A DNA stretch of 64,000 nt. Origin: Candidatus Binatus sp. (lineage in GTDB: Bacteria; Desulfobacterota; Binatia; Binatales; Binataceae). The translations under genes and the position numbers were made by a program. Positions 37,499-46,008 of the stretch are shown here, in pieces. Below the pieces are notes generated by a model. It worked only from the letters and a program-made list of their open reading frames with translations, was not told the origin of the DNA and made no database searches. The stretch is taken from NCBI RefSeq assembly GCF_030646925.1, contig NZ_JAUSKL010000042.1, positions 1-64,000 on the forward strand, in the 5' to 3' direction. How positions within the stretch are numbered: position 1 is the first letter of the stretch; each line of letters opens with the position of its first letter.

Positions 37499-38215
37499 TC
37501 AGTGCGGCAACGGTCCCGTCAGAGACGCGCGCTGCGAAATCTCAATAAAGTTGCCGTCGGGATCGCGGATGAATGAGATGCGCGCTAATTCACCGAGCGT
37601 CACCGGGGCCGCGCCTTCCTGCACGCCCATCGCGATGAAGCGATTGTGCTCCTCGTCGCAATTGCGAACCTGAATCGTGATGTAGCGGATTCCGACCGCG
37701 CGCATCGCACCGATCACGTCCATCGGGCTCGCGGATGCGGCTTGGGGCGCGCGAGTCGCGGCGGCGTCCTTGGCAAAACTGACGATCGTGTCGCCAATCT
37801 GAAAGCGACCGGCGCCGAGCTTGCGCCCTTGCAGCGCGGCGCCGTAAAAGCGCTCGAAATCCGCCTCGTCGGTGACGTCAAGCTGAATCTCGATCTGCCT
37901 GATACCGCGTTCGCCCACCGGCACCAGTTCGATATCGTTGCCGTCGGGATCCTGCAATTTGGTAGGCGTCGATGTGTTCGGATCGGCGATAACGAGCCGC
38001 CGATAGCCGCCTGGTTGGCGCGGCGGCACCGCGTCGCGGGAGGCATTGAGCTTCAGCACCGAACCGAGCATCCCGAACCGATGCTGCTTCAGGCCGGGGC
38101 CGACCGGAAGAATCTCCTCGAACGGCAGGCGGACCCGCTCGGCGTAGAAGGCGCGCATCGCGTCCACGTTGTTGGTAAACAGCCCGACATCGATGAATTG
38201 CTTGGCAAGTTTCAT
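37499..38215 (-). CDS. VOC (glyoxalase/dioxygenase fold) protein, two domains
   Basis: A 238-residue protein made of two vicinal-oxygen-chelate modules (about 1-115 and 120-235). LQDPDGNDIELVP ends the first and FIRDPDGNFIEISQ the second; both carry the metal-ligand Glu. IDVGLFTNNVDAMRAFY opens domain 1. It may be a glyoxalase, extradiol dioxygenase or binding protein; the reaction is not clear. The ATG at 38215 is chosen over the GTG/ATG-like starts up to 38278 because upstream residues are not domain-like. The MarR gene lies 64 bp upstream on the same strand. Confidence 0.82.
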   Translation of the reverse strand: MKLAKQFIDVGLFTNNVDAMRAFYAERVRLPFEEILPVGPGLKQHRFGMLGSVLKLNASRDAVPPRQPGGYRRLVIADPNTSTPTKLQDPDGNDIELVPVGERGIRQIEIQLDVTDEADFERFYGAALQGRKLGAGRFQIGDTIVSFAKDAAATRAPQAASASPMDVIGAMRAVGIRYITIQVRNCDEEHNRFIAMGVQEGAAPVTLGELARISFIRDPDGNFIEISQRASLTGPLPH

Positions 38216-38279
38216 AGCGGTCTGAATCTCCCGCGCCTGACGCTCGATTGCAAGCGTATCGTCGACGAGAACTCCCAAT

Positions 38280-38777
38280 CTAGAAGGCGAGGCGGGGCGC
38301 GACGTCGGGCGCGGTTTTGCCGCTCTCGCGGCGCGCGTACGCTTCGATTCGTTCGGTCAGCCGGCGCGCGAAATGGCGGAAGTTCGCGAGTTCGGCAGCG
38401 GGGAAATCGGTCCAGATCGCATCGATCGCTGCCTGGCGCGCCTCGCGCATGCTGCGCAGAATCCGGCGGCCCTTTTTGGTGAGCGCGTAATTGCGGTGGC
38501 GCCGGTCGCGAGCGGCGATTGCGACCTCGATCAAGCCGTCGTTCAGCAGTTGGCCGAGAATCCTGGAGACGGCGGCCTGCGAGCTTTCGCGGCTCCGCGC
38601 GAACATCGAGGGCACGAAGTGCTCGGTCTCGATTTGCTCGAGCACACGCCATTGCTCGACCGTGACGCCGGCGTCGCGGGCGAGCGAGGCGCGGCGCTCC
38701 TCGAACAACTCGCTCAGGATGCCGAGTTGCTCGATGGCAAGGTGGATGTCCTTCATCCGAGATAACTGTTGCATCAT
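38280..38777 (-). CDS. MarR-family transcriptional regulator
   Basis: A 165-residue winged-helix protein: VTVEQWRVLEQIE, recognition helix region SQAAVSRILGQLLNDGLIEV, and wing ARDRRHRNYALTKKGRRIL. It would respond to a small aromatic ligand or oxidant. It is transcribed away from the methyltransferase gene at 38847. A perfect 14-bp palindrome at 38786-38799 lies between the two starts, so it probably represses both itself and the methyltransferase genes. Confidence 0.9.
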   Translation of the reverse strand: MMQQLSRMKDIHLAIEQLGILSELFEERRASLARDAGVTVEQWRVLEQIETEHFVPSMFARSRESSQAAVSRILGQLLNDGLIEVAIAARDRRHRNYALTKKGRRILRSMREARQAAIDAIWTDFPAAELANFRHFARRLTERIEAYARRESGKTAPDVAPRLAF

Positions 38778-38785
38778 TCATATTA

Positions 38786-38799
38786 TTAACTATAGTTAA
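38786..38799. promoter_or_regulatory. MarR-type operator
   Basis: Perfect palindrome TTAACTATAGTTAA in an AT-rich spacer of 69 bp between the divergent marR-like and methyltransferase genes. Length and composition match MarR-family operators; binding is inferred. Confidence 0.6.
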
Positions 38800-38846
38800 G
38801 TATAATCGCAATCGTCTCACGGAGAGAGAGGTTCAGGGAGGCCCGA

Positions 38847-39605
38847 ATGTCAAATACGCAGAGCTGGAGTCCCGAAAAATATGCGGAGAACGCGCGCTTC
38901 GTGTCCGATCTCGGCGCGCCGGTGGTGGAATTGCTGGCGCCCAAAGCGGGCGAAAAAATCCTCGACCTCGGATGCGGCGACGGCGCTCTGACGATCAAGC
39001 TGGCGGCGATGGGATGCAACGTGATCGGCGTGGATTCGAGCGCGCCACAGATCGCGGGGGCGCGCAAGCTCGGCCTCGATGCGCGCGTGGTGGACGGTGA
39101 ACGGCTCGAGTTTGGGCCGGAATTCGACGCGGTGTTCAGCAACGCTGCGATTCACTGGATGAAGCGCGCGGACGACGTAATTACGGGGGTCTGGAGGGCG
39201 CTGCGGCCGGGCGGGCGGTTCGTCGGCGAATTCGGCGGAGCGGGCTGCGTCGATACGATCAAGCGGGCGCTGGTCGAGGCGCTCGGGCGGCGCGGAATCG
39301 ACGGGGAAGCGCTGAATCCGTGGTATTTTCCGACCGCCGAGGACTATCGAGCGCGCTTGGAGCGTCGCGGCTTTGCGGTGCGGTATATCGCGCTAATCCC
39401 GCGGCCAACCCCGCTGCCGACCGAGATCAACGGCTGGCTCGAGACCTTCGCACAGAGTTTCATGACGCCGCTCAAAGGGCCGCAACGTGGGGATTTCATT
39501 GCGGAAGTGCGGGAAGCGCTGCGGCCCAAGCTGTGCGACTCAGAGGGCAAGTGGTTCGCCGATTACATACGGCTTCGCTTCGCGGCCGACAAGCCGAAGG
39601 CCTGA
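38847..39605 (+). CDS. Class I SAM-dependent methyltransferase, Tam-like
   Basis: A 252-residue Rossmann methyltransferase. Motif I is ILDLGCGDGAL, the acidic loop VIGVDSSAPQI, and post motif FDAVFSNAAIHWM is typical of trans-aconitate-methyltransferase-like enzymes. Substrate unknown. GGGAGG precedes the ATG. It is divergent from the MarR gene and is followed by another methyltransferase. Confidence 0.87.
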   Translation: MSNTQSWSPEKYAENARFVSDLGAPVVELLAPKAGEKILDLGCGDGALTIKLAAMGCNVIGVDSSAPQIAGARKLGLDARVVDGERLEFGPEFDAVFSNAAIHWMKRADDVITGVWRALRPGGRFVGEFGGAGCVDTIKRALVEALGRRGIDGEALNPWYFPTAEDYRARLERRGFAVRYIALIPRPTPLPTEINGWLETFAQSFMTPLKGPQRGDFIAEVREALRPKLCDSEGKWFADYIRLRFAADKPKA

Positions 39606-39648
39606 TGGCGTTGGATGACTTGATCGGTATCGGGCACAATCCCGTATC

Positions 39649-40392
39649 GTGAGCCTGTTTCGAGAACTGCATGAAAGATTGCTCCGGCAGGGGCCCGGCT
39701 CGGATGCGGCGACCCGGCGCGCGCTCGGGCTGGTGCGGGGACTGCCACCGAAGCCGAGGATTCTGGACGTCGGGTGCGGGTCGGGAGCGCAGACGATCGT
39801 GCTCGCGGAGAGCACCGGCGGGGAGATCGTCGCGGTCGATTTGGATCAGCGGTTCCTCGATAAGTTGATGGATCGCGCAAGTTCGGCGGGAGTCGCGGCG
39901 CAAATCACAGCGATCAAGGGCTCGATGTTCGAGATGGACTTCGCCGAGGGTTCGTTCGATCTGATCTGGTCGGAAGGCGCGATCTATATCGCGGGTTTCG
40001 CCGCTGGACTCAGTACCTGGCGGCGGTTTCTCAAGAACGGCGGATGGATCGTGGTCTCGGAATTGACCTGGCTGGCCGAAGAGCGCCCTGCCCCGGCGGT
40101 CGAATACTGGGCGCGCAACTATCCGGCGATGAGATCGGTCGAGCGGAACCGGAAGATTGTTGCTGAAGCGGGTTACGACGACGTCGAGACCGTCGTCCTG
40201 CCGGCAGAGGACTGGTGGAGCAACTACTATGGTCCGGCCGAGGCGCGCGTCGCCGAGCTGCGATCGAAGTACGCAAATGACAGGGGTATCCTCGCCGAAT
40301 TGGACGAGATTCAGCGCGAGTACGATCTGTTCCGCCTCCACTCAGACAGCTACGGCTACGTCTTCTATGTGATGCGCAGACCAGCGGTGTAA
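39649..40392 (+). CDS. Class I SAM-dependent methyltransferase
   Basis: A 247-residue Rossmann methyltransferase unlike the preceding one. Motif I ILDVGCGSGAQT, VAVDLDQRFLDKL and FDLIWSEGAIYIAGF are visible. The substrate is unknown. It starts with GTG, without a clear ribosome site, 43 bp after the previous gene, so the pair may form one MarR-controlled unit. A palindromic repeat follows the stop. Confidence 0.85.
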   Translation: MSLFRELHERLLRQGPGSDAATRRALGLVRGLPPKPRILDVGCGSGAQTIVLAESTGGEIVAVDLDQRFLDKLMDRASSAGVAAQITAIKGSMFEMDFAEGSFDLIWSEGAIYIAGFAAGLSTWRRFLKNGGWIVVSELTWLAEERPAPAVEYWARNYPAMRSVERNRKIVAEAGYDDVETVVLPAEDWWSNYYGPAEARVAELRSKYANDRGILAELDEIQREYDLFRLHSDSYGYVFYVMRRPAV

Positions 40393-40716
40393 AAGAGATT
40401 GGAAAGGAAATGACTTCCGAAACCTCCCGCAGGTTTCGGGCTTCCCGTTGTGAAAGGATGCGGGCTCCGCCCTGTTAGTAAATGGAGATAGAACGGGGAA
40501 CGGAGAAAAGAGACAAGGGGAATGGTCTGGGCTGGCTTTCGGGGGCATCGATACGCAGTGGAAATGCGGGCTGAACGCCGAAGTACCGGCAAGTTCGGGC
40601 GGTGGACAAGAGGCGGGGTTCAGTGAGATGCGTAGGATGCGGGTCGCGGTCGATCGAGACGATCGAATTGCGGCGGAGACCAGCAACCGTATCATCGCAG
40701 AAAAGGAGAATCGTCC
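40393..40716. other. Intergenic region with palindromic repeat and promoter of the oxygenase cluster
   Basis: No gene is seen. The left part (40417-40486) is a copy of the hairpin repeat into which the IS1595-like element inserted at 44950. The rest should hold the promoter for the cluster beginning at 40717. Confidence 0.6.
40417..40486 (+). repeat. Dispersed hairpin repeat, intact copy
   Basis: CCGAAACCT-CCCGC-AGGTTTCGG hairpin followed by GCTTCCCGTTG, then GATGCGGGCTCCGCCC and GTTAGTA. The same order of blocks is found at 44943-44957 joined to 49279-49340. Confidence 0.8.
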
Positions 40717-41115
40717 ATGAACAGCGAACAGAAAAAAGCTCTCGTCACGGAAACCTGGACCGCGTTCGGCAAGGGCGATATGAAAACGGCCTTTGCGAAC
40801 ATGTCGGACAATGTGAGCTGGGTGGTGCCCGGCACGACGCCGAACGTGTCGGGGCTGAAGCGCGGCAAGGATGAAATCCTGAAGTTCATGTCGGGAGTCG
40901 GACAGATTTTTCCTGAGGGGCTGAACAGCGAAATCAGGAAGACTTTTTGCGACGGCGACACGGTGATTATCGAACTGACAAATCGCGGCAAGGTGTCGAA
41001 TGGGAAGACATACGAGAATGAGTATTGCTTCATCTTCGAACTGGAAGGCGACAAGATTCGCCGAATCCGCGAATACGTCGATACGCAGAAGGCGAAAGAG
41101 ATATTGTTCAGCTAG
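40717..41115 (+). CDS. SnoaL/NTF2-like protein
   Basis: A 132-residue cone-shaped NTF2-like fold: KKALVTETWTAFGKGDMKTAFANMSDNVSWVVPG and the beta strands YENEYCFIFELEGDKIRRIREYVDT. Members are ketosteroid-isomerase-like enzymes or small binding proteins; catalytic role here is unknown. AAAGGAGAA gives a strong ribosome site. It is first in a same-strand series with the ring-hydroxylating oxygenase genes. Confidence 0.82.
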   Translation: MNSEQKKALVTETWTAFGKGDMKTAFANMSDNVSWVVPGTTPNVSGLKRGKDEILKFMSGVGQIFPEGLNSEIRKTFCDGDTVIIELTNRGKVSNGKTYENEYCFIFELEGDKIRRIREYVDTQKAKEILFS

Positions 41116-41145
41116 TCATTTAGTATTGACGCGCGAGGCAGGCCG

Positions 41146-41616
41146 ATGACGATCGATCGCAGCGCCGTCGAAGCCTTGCTCTACCTGGAGGCGCGTCTGA
41201 TGGATGCGCATCGATATGACGAGTGGCTTGCGCTCTGGCACGACGACGCGACTTACTGGGTGCCGTGCAACGACGACGATATCGATCCGGCGCGCAACGT
41301 GTCGATCATCTATGATCGGCGCGGGCAACTGCGTAGCCGCATCCAGCGGCTGAAGGAAACGGCGTGGCTGCGGGAGCAGACGCCGCGGCTCCGGCGGGTG
41401 GTGTCGAATATCGAGATCGAGTCGGCGACAGGGGCGGAAGTCGTAGTCAATTCGGCGTTCATCCTCGCTGAATTGCATCATCATGAGCAGTATCTGTGGG
41501 CCGGCAGCACTACTCACAAGCTGGCGCCGGAGGACGGCGGTCTCAAGATAAAGTATAAAAAAGTAGTATTACTTAATAATAATGAAGCACTGCCGAACTT
41601 GCTATTTCTCATATAG
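41146..41616 (+). CDS. Aromatic-ring-hydroxylating oxygenase beta subunit
   Basis: A 156-residue NTF2-like beta subunit: VEALLYLEARLMDAHRYDEWLALWHDDATYWVPC is the family N-terminus, and RLRRVVSNIEIE is also conserved. It would form alpha3beta3 with the Rieske alpha subunit at 42841, structurally supporting the active site. Oddly, alpha and beta are separated by two other genes. The last 25 codons are unusually AT-rich. Confidence 0.88.
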   Translation: MTIDRSAVEALLYLEARLMDAHRYDEWLALWHDDATYWVPCNDDDIDPARNVSIIYDRRGQLRSRIQRLKETAWLREQTPRLRRVVSNIEIESATGAEVVVNSAFILAELHHHEQYLWAGSTTHKLAPEDGGLKIKYKKVVLLNNNEALPNLLFLI

Positions 41617-41644
41617 TCAAGTGTGGCATGAAGAGTGTTAGCTA

Positions 41645-41827
41645 GTGAGATTATCGAGTGAATTTGCGTCGGTCGAAGTAGATATTAACGAGTGCGGCAA
41701 CGGACCGCGGCTTTTGATTCGCGATGCGCGCAGCGGCAGATGCATCCTGCTCGATCCGCTCGAGCTGACGGCGCTCGCGTGGGCGCGGCACGAGGAGCTG
41801 TTGCCATTTCTCGATCCGGCGAAGTAG
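41645..41827 (+). CDS. Small hypothetical protein of the oxygenase cluster
   Basis: A 60-residue protein (VDINECGNGPRLLIRDARSG, ILLDPLELTALAWARHEELL). I do not recognise a named family. It reads like a small beta-hairpin plus helix domain. The start is GTG at 41645, 28 bp after the beta-subunit stop, which suggests cotranscription. It may be an accessory of the oxygenase; there is no direct evidence. A repeat begins 26 bp after the stop. Confidence 0.55.
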   Translation: MRLSSEFASVEVDINECGNGPRLLIRDARSGRCILLDPLELTALAWARHEELLPFLDPAK

Positions 41828-41852
41828 CGGGAAAGATGTGTCGGACATTGTC

Positions 41853-41949
41853 CTGCACCCTCACCCGCCTCATCGCTGATGCGCTTCGGCGACCTCTCCC
41901 GCAAAAAAGCGGGCGAGGTATAAGACGGCAGCTCCTCTCAGGATGACGG
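41853..41949 (+). repeat. Composite dispersed repeat, short copy
   Basis: Same block order as 33693-33808: CTGCACCCTCACCCGCC, the CTCTCCCGC/GCGGGCGAG hairpin, and CAGGATGACGG. The right part is shorter by about 19 bases. An ATG inside its end (41943) is in frame with the next gene but is considered repeat sequence. Confidence 0.8.
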
Positions 41950-41999
41950 AGAGAGTGAAACAAGATGTTATCGCCAGCGGTGAATCGCGGAGTGATCGC

Positions 42000-42800
42000 G
42001 TGATCAGGGTCGGCTTTATCGGACTGGGCGAGCAAGGCAAGCCGATGGCAATAAATCTGGCTAAGGCCGGGTTCGAGCTGACGGTGCATGACGTGCGGCG
42101 GGAGCCGGTCGAGGAGCTGGCGGCGATGGGCGCGAGGGTCGCGGAGTCGCCGCGCGAAGTCGGCGCGCTGAGCGATGTGATCGAAGTCGTGGTGGTGGAT
42201 GACGCACAAGTCGAAAGGGTCGTGCTCGGCGACGATGGAATCGTGGCGGGCGCGCGGCCGGGGAGCGTCGTAGCGATACACAGTACGGTGCGGCCGGCGA
42301 CGATTCGCAAGGTGGCAAGCGAATGCGGACGTCGCGGCATCGGCGTGATCGACGCGCCGGTAAGCGGCGGCGCCTTCGGTGCCGAGCAGCGGGCGATGAG
42401 CTACATGGTCGGGGGAGACGCGGAACTAGTCGAGCAATGCCGTCCGGTGTTCGAGACGTCGGGCAAGAGCATCCTGCATGTCGGACCGTTATGCGCCGGC
42501 ATGACAGCCAAGCTGGCGCATCAGGTGATCATCTGCATCAACGTACTAGCGACCAGCGAAGGCATGGCGCTCGCCAAAAGGTCGGGTCTTGATCCTTCGC
42601 GGGTGCAGGAGGTAGTGCGGGCAGGAGGCGCGCAAAGCCGAATCGCGGACAATTGGGTCAAGCACGCGCCGGCGGCGAACGCGATCAAGTTGTGGCGCAA
42701 GGACCTGGAGCTGGCGCTTGAGTGCGCGGATGAACTAGGTCTCGAGTTGCCGGTAACCAGCCTGGTAAGACAGGTGTTCGAAAGAGTCACTCAGCTATGA
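42000..42800 (+). CDS. NAD(P)-dependent dehydrogenase, 3-hydroxyisobutyrate-dehydrogenase family
   Basis: A 266-residue beta-hydroxyacid dehydrogenase. The nucleotide motif is VGFIGLGEQGKPMAINL. Substrate block DAPVSGGAFGAEQ and catalytic Lys in GMTAKLAHQ are typical; KLWRKDLELALE is the C-terminal helix motif. It would oxidise a 3-hydroxyacid to the semialdehyde or ketoacid. The GTG at 42000 with GGAG 7 nt upstream is preferred; the ATG at 41943 belongs to a dispersed repeat. Confidence 0.9.
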   Translation: MIRVGFIGLGEQGKPMAINLAKAGFELTVHDVRREPVEELAAMGARVAESPREVGALSDVIEVVVVDDAQVERVVLGDDGIVAGARPGSVVAIHSTVRPATIRKVASECGRRGIGVIDAPVSGGAFGAEQRAMSYMVGGDAELVEQCRPVFETSGKSILHVGPLCAGMTAKLAHQVIICINVLATSEGMALAKRSGLDPSRVQEVVRAGGAQSRIADNWVKHAPAANAIKLWRKDLELALECADELGLELPVTSLVRQVFERVTQL

Positions 42801-42840
42801 CTGACCGAAGGCGCCGCGCGCGACGCCCAGGAGACGAGCT

Positions 42841-44124
42841 ATGGCATCGATGCCGACCTCGCAGGTGAATTACCGGGAACTTATCCAGAGCGATCGCATC
42901 AGCGGAAGGCTTTACTACGATGCAGCGATCTTCGCGGAAGAGCTGGAGAAGATCTGGCATCGCGAGTGGGTCTATGTAGCGCATGAGAGCGAAGTGCCGG
43001 AGCCAGGGGACTACGTCACGCGGCAGATAGGCTTGCAGCCGGTGATCGTGTCGCGCGACGAGGATCGGCACGTGCATCTGATGCTGAACCGGTGCATGCA
43101 TCGGGGCAACACGGTGTGCCAGAGCGATCGCGGCAATTCGCACGCCTTTCGATGCGCTTATCATGGCTGGACCTACGACAATCGCGGTGCGCTGGTAGGC
43201 GTGCCCTACGCGGCGGGCTATGATGCGTCGTTCCGCAAGCAGGAGTTCGGTCTGGCGAAGGCGCCGCGCGTCTCGGCGCATCGCGGGTTGATCTTTGCGA
43301 GCCTGAGTGCGAGCGGACCTACACTTGATGAGCATCTTGGTCCCGCCAAGCGCCTAATCGATCAGTTTGTTGACCTATCACCTGAAGGCGAAGTCGAGGT
43401 GAGGTCAGGAGTGCTCAAGCATTCCTATAAGGGCAACTGGAAGATGGCGCTGGAGAATTCGGTGGACGGCTACCATCCAAACATCCTTCATCATGCGGCG
43501 ATGGCGATGATGATGAAGGGCAAGAACGACATGGAGTCGGTGTTTGGCGAAGGGAGCGAGGCTTACGCGCGCGACTTAGGGAACGGCGCGGCGCAATTGG
43601 ACCTTAATCCGGTGCATAGCAAGCATGGCGGCCGGGTAGTGGCGCCGGCATGGAGCAAAGAGACTGACGTCGAGTATCGGGCCGCGATGGAAAGGCGGTA
43701 TGGAGCGGAGCGCGCGGAGAAGATCCTGGCGGGGGGGCCGCCGCATTTTTGCATTTTCCCCAACCTGATTTTCATCCTGAATCAGTTCCGGGTGATTCAA
43801 CCTATAGGTGTAGAAGAGACGGTAGTCTGCTACTACCCGGCACTGCTTAAGGGTGCGCCGGAAGAAATTAATCGGCGGCGGCTCACTGAGACTTACCTGA
43901 TTCACGGGCCGGCGGGACGCGTCGCGCCGGACGATATTGAGGCCTATGAGCGCAACCAGGTCGGGTTTCGCGCGCGGGTTAATGAGTGGCTGGTGCTAAG
44001 AAGAGGGTTGCATCGCGAAGTCAAGGACGATCGCGGCGGCAATGGCGGGATAGCGGGTCATGAGACGGATGAGACTACGCAACGCGGAATCTGGCGGCAT
44101 TACCGCGAGGTGATGACGCGTTAG
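42841..44124 (+). CDS. Rieske non-haem iron oxygenase alpha subunit
   Basis: A 427-residue ring-hydroxylating oxygenase. Rieske ligands Cys85, His87, Cys105 and His108 (CMHRGN ... CAYHGW) bind 2Fe-2S. The mononuclear iron site is DGYHPNILHH, with Asp209 as electron bridge and His212 and His217 as ligands; a C-terminal Asp completes it. It would hydroxylate an aromatic or related ring with electrons from a reductase not encoded nearby. The beta subunit is at 41146. ATG at 42841 or, less likely, 42850. Confidence 0.94.
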   Translation: MASMPTSQVNYRELIQSDRISGRLYYDAAIFAEELEKIWHREWVYVAHESEVPEPGDYVTRQIGLQPVIVSRDEDRHVHLMLNRCMHRGNTVCQSDRGNSHAFRCAYHGWTYDNRGALVGVPYAAGYDASFRKQEFGLAKAPRVSAHRGLIFASLSASGPTLDEHLGPAKRLIDQFVDLSPEGEVEVRSGVLKHSYKGNWKMALENSVDGYHPNILHHAAMAMMMKGKNDMESVFGEGSEAYARDLGNGAAQLDLNPVHSKHGGRVVAPAWSKETDVEYRAAMERRYGAERAEKILAGGPPHFCIFPNLIFILNQFRVIQPIGVEETVVCYYPALLKGAPEEINRRRLTETYLIHGPAGRVAPDDIEAYERNQVGFRARVNEWLVLRRGLHREVKDDRGGNGGIAGHETDETTQRGIWRHYREVMTR

Positions 44125-44177
44125 CACCGGAATAGTCGAGTAACAGAAAAACAGTATCGCAGCAGGAGGATCAAGCT

Positions 44178-44918
44178 ATGGCAAAGCATGGACATCTCAG
44201 TTTGAAGAATGCGGGTTACTCGATGCCGGCGGACGCGGCGGCGTATCAGCGGCCGCCGTTCTACTATCGAGGCACGCGCTCGATTGCGGTTGCCTTTGAG
44301 ACTGACGCCGACGCTGCGCTGGAGGCATTGCCAGAGCCACTGACGCTGAGCGATCCGGCTACCGCGGTGCTTTCCTTCTATGAATACCCGTGGACTACCT
44401 TTGGACCTTACAACGAGGCGATTTTATCGGTACTGGTCGAGCATAAGGGACGGCCGATGACCTATATCATGCATATAGCTGTGACGACTGAGCCGCCGAT
44501 GCTGGCCGGGCGCGAGATCTGGGGCTTTCCCAAGAAGCTTGCGCAGATCGAATTCAAGAGTGAACGCGACATGATCTATGGCACCCTCGAGCGTCCGGCG
44601 GGAATCCGGCTGGCGAGCGCGATAGTTCGGCCGGAACGGCCAACCGACAGTGGGCACTCGGCGCCGCGGCCGCCGGTGAGCCTGAGACTGATTCCTTCGG
44701 CAGAGGAGAAAGGACGTCCTTCTGTTGCGGAAATTATCGAGACGACGACGGAAGTGAAGGTGATCGAAGGATGGACGGGCGTAGGCTCGGTGGTGTTTGC
44801 CGAGGGATCAAAGCTGGATCCGTGGGGACGGCTGCCGGTCAAGCGAGTAATACAGGCGAGCTACATGCTGAGTGAGATGACGCTGGGCTTCGGCAAGGTG
44901 ATCGATCACCTGGAGTAG
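44178..44918 (+). CDS. Acetoacetate-decarboxylase-family protein
   Basis: A 246-residue Adc-like protein. The Schiff-base lysine is in EIWGFPKKLAQ, probably Lys119 with Lys120 tuning it. Beta-cone blocks YEYPWTTFGPYNE and VIQASYMLSEMTLGFGKV are present. The family includes decarboxylases, aldolases and hydratases that use the same lysine, so the reaction is open. AGGAGGATC before the ATG is strong. It ends the left part of the catabolic cluster; the transposon insertion lies 31 bp after its stop. Confidence 0.88.
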   Translation: MAKHGHLSLKNAGYSMPADAAAYQRPPFYYRGTRSIAVAFETDADAALEALPEPLTLSDPATAVLSFYEYPWTTFGPYNEAILSVLVEHKGRPMTYIMHIAVTTEPPMLAGREIWGFPKKLAQIEFKSERDMIYGTLERPAGIRLASAIVRPERPTDSGHSAPRPPVSLRLIPSAEEKGRPSVAEIIETTTEVKVIEGWTGVGSVVFAEGSKLDPWGRLPVKRVIQASYMLSEMTLGFGKVIDHLE

Positions 44919-44949
44919 GAAGGAGCAGCACCGGAGGAATTTCCGAAAC

Positions 44950-44957
44950 CTCACGAG
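44950..44957 (+). repeat. Target-site duplication, left copy
   Basis: CTCACGAG directly before the left terminal repeat; the same eight bases follow the right terminal repeat at 49279. Removing the insert rebuilds the palindrome CCGAAACCTCACGAGGTTTC. Confidence 0.9.
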
Positions 44958-45005
44958 GGCAATAATATACTTGACTGACCACGCTCGATCTGTCATGTTT
45001 AGAGC

Positions 45006-45968
45006 ATGAAGGCTCCAAGCACACTCCAGCATGCGATTCAGTATTTCCAAGACTTCGAGAACTGCAAGCGTTTCATGATCGAGATGCGCTGGCCGGACGG
45101 CAAAGTCCGATGCCCGACCTGCAAATCAGCGAAGGTTACGTATCTCGAAAACGCGCATCTGTGGAAATGCTACGCGAAACATCCGCGTGCTAAATTCTCG
45201 CTCAAGGTCGGAATCATTTTCGAGGACTCGCCAATCGGTCTCGACAAATGGCTGCCCGCGATGTGGCTGATCGCCAACTGCAAGAATGGAATCAGTAGCT
45301 ACGAAATGGCGCGTGGACTTGGCGTCACACAGAAAACCGCGTGGTTCATGGATCACCGCATTCGGCTCGCGATGCAGAATCGTTCGCTCGATATGTTCTC
45401 CGGTTCAGAGATTGAAGTAGACGAGTCTTTTATCGGCGGCTCCGCTCGATTCATGCATAAAAACAAAAGAGGCAAGATCACCGGCACGGGCGGGACTGGC
45501 GGCGGCAAAGCCGTCGTGATGGGGTTGCTGGATCGCAACACGAAGAAGGTTCGGTTGCGGCACGTTCGCGATACGAGCGGCCCAACGCTTCAGGGTGTCG
45601 TGCGCGAATACGTTCAAGGCGGTTCATACGTGTTCAGCGATGCGTGGCGTTCGTACAACGGACTTAGTCAAGATTACGTTCATCAAGTGATCGACCACGC
45701 GGAAAGCTACGTTTAAGGCAACGTGCACACGAACGGCATCGAAAATTTTTGGAGTCTGCTAAAGCGCGGTCTGAAAGGAACATACGTCAGCGTCGAGCCG
45801 TTCCACCTGTTTCGCTATCTCGATGAGCAGGCGTATCGATTCAATGAGCGCAAGCGGAACGATGGCGAGCGGTTCATCGGCGTTGCCAGTTCCGTTGCGG
45901 GCCGACGGCTGACGTATGCGGACCTGACCGGCAAGACCGAATCGACGGCTGAACCATTACCGGCGTAA
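45006..45968 (+). pseudogene. IS1595-family (ISXO2-like) transposase with in-frame TAA
   Basis: A 321-codon frame. An N-terminal zinc ribbon (VRCPTCKSAKVTYLENAHLWKC) is followed by the DDE-like domain: Asp in EVDESFIGG, Asp in VFSDAWRSYNG, and HTNGIENFWSLLKRG near the end. Codon 237 (45714-45716) is TAA between ESYV and GNVHTNG. Both halves are in the same frame, so a single base change explains it. The upstream part alone lacks the last catalytic block. The element therefore probably moves only if the stop is read through or transposase is supplied in trans. Confidence 0.85.
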
Positions 45969-46008
45969 GCAATCGCGGGGTAAGCGGCAACGTGTTACGC
46001 TCTCACCC

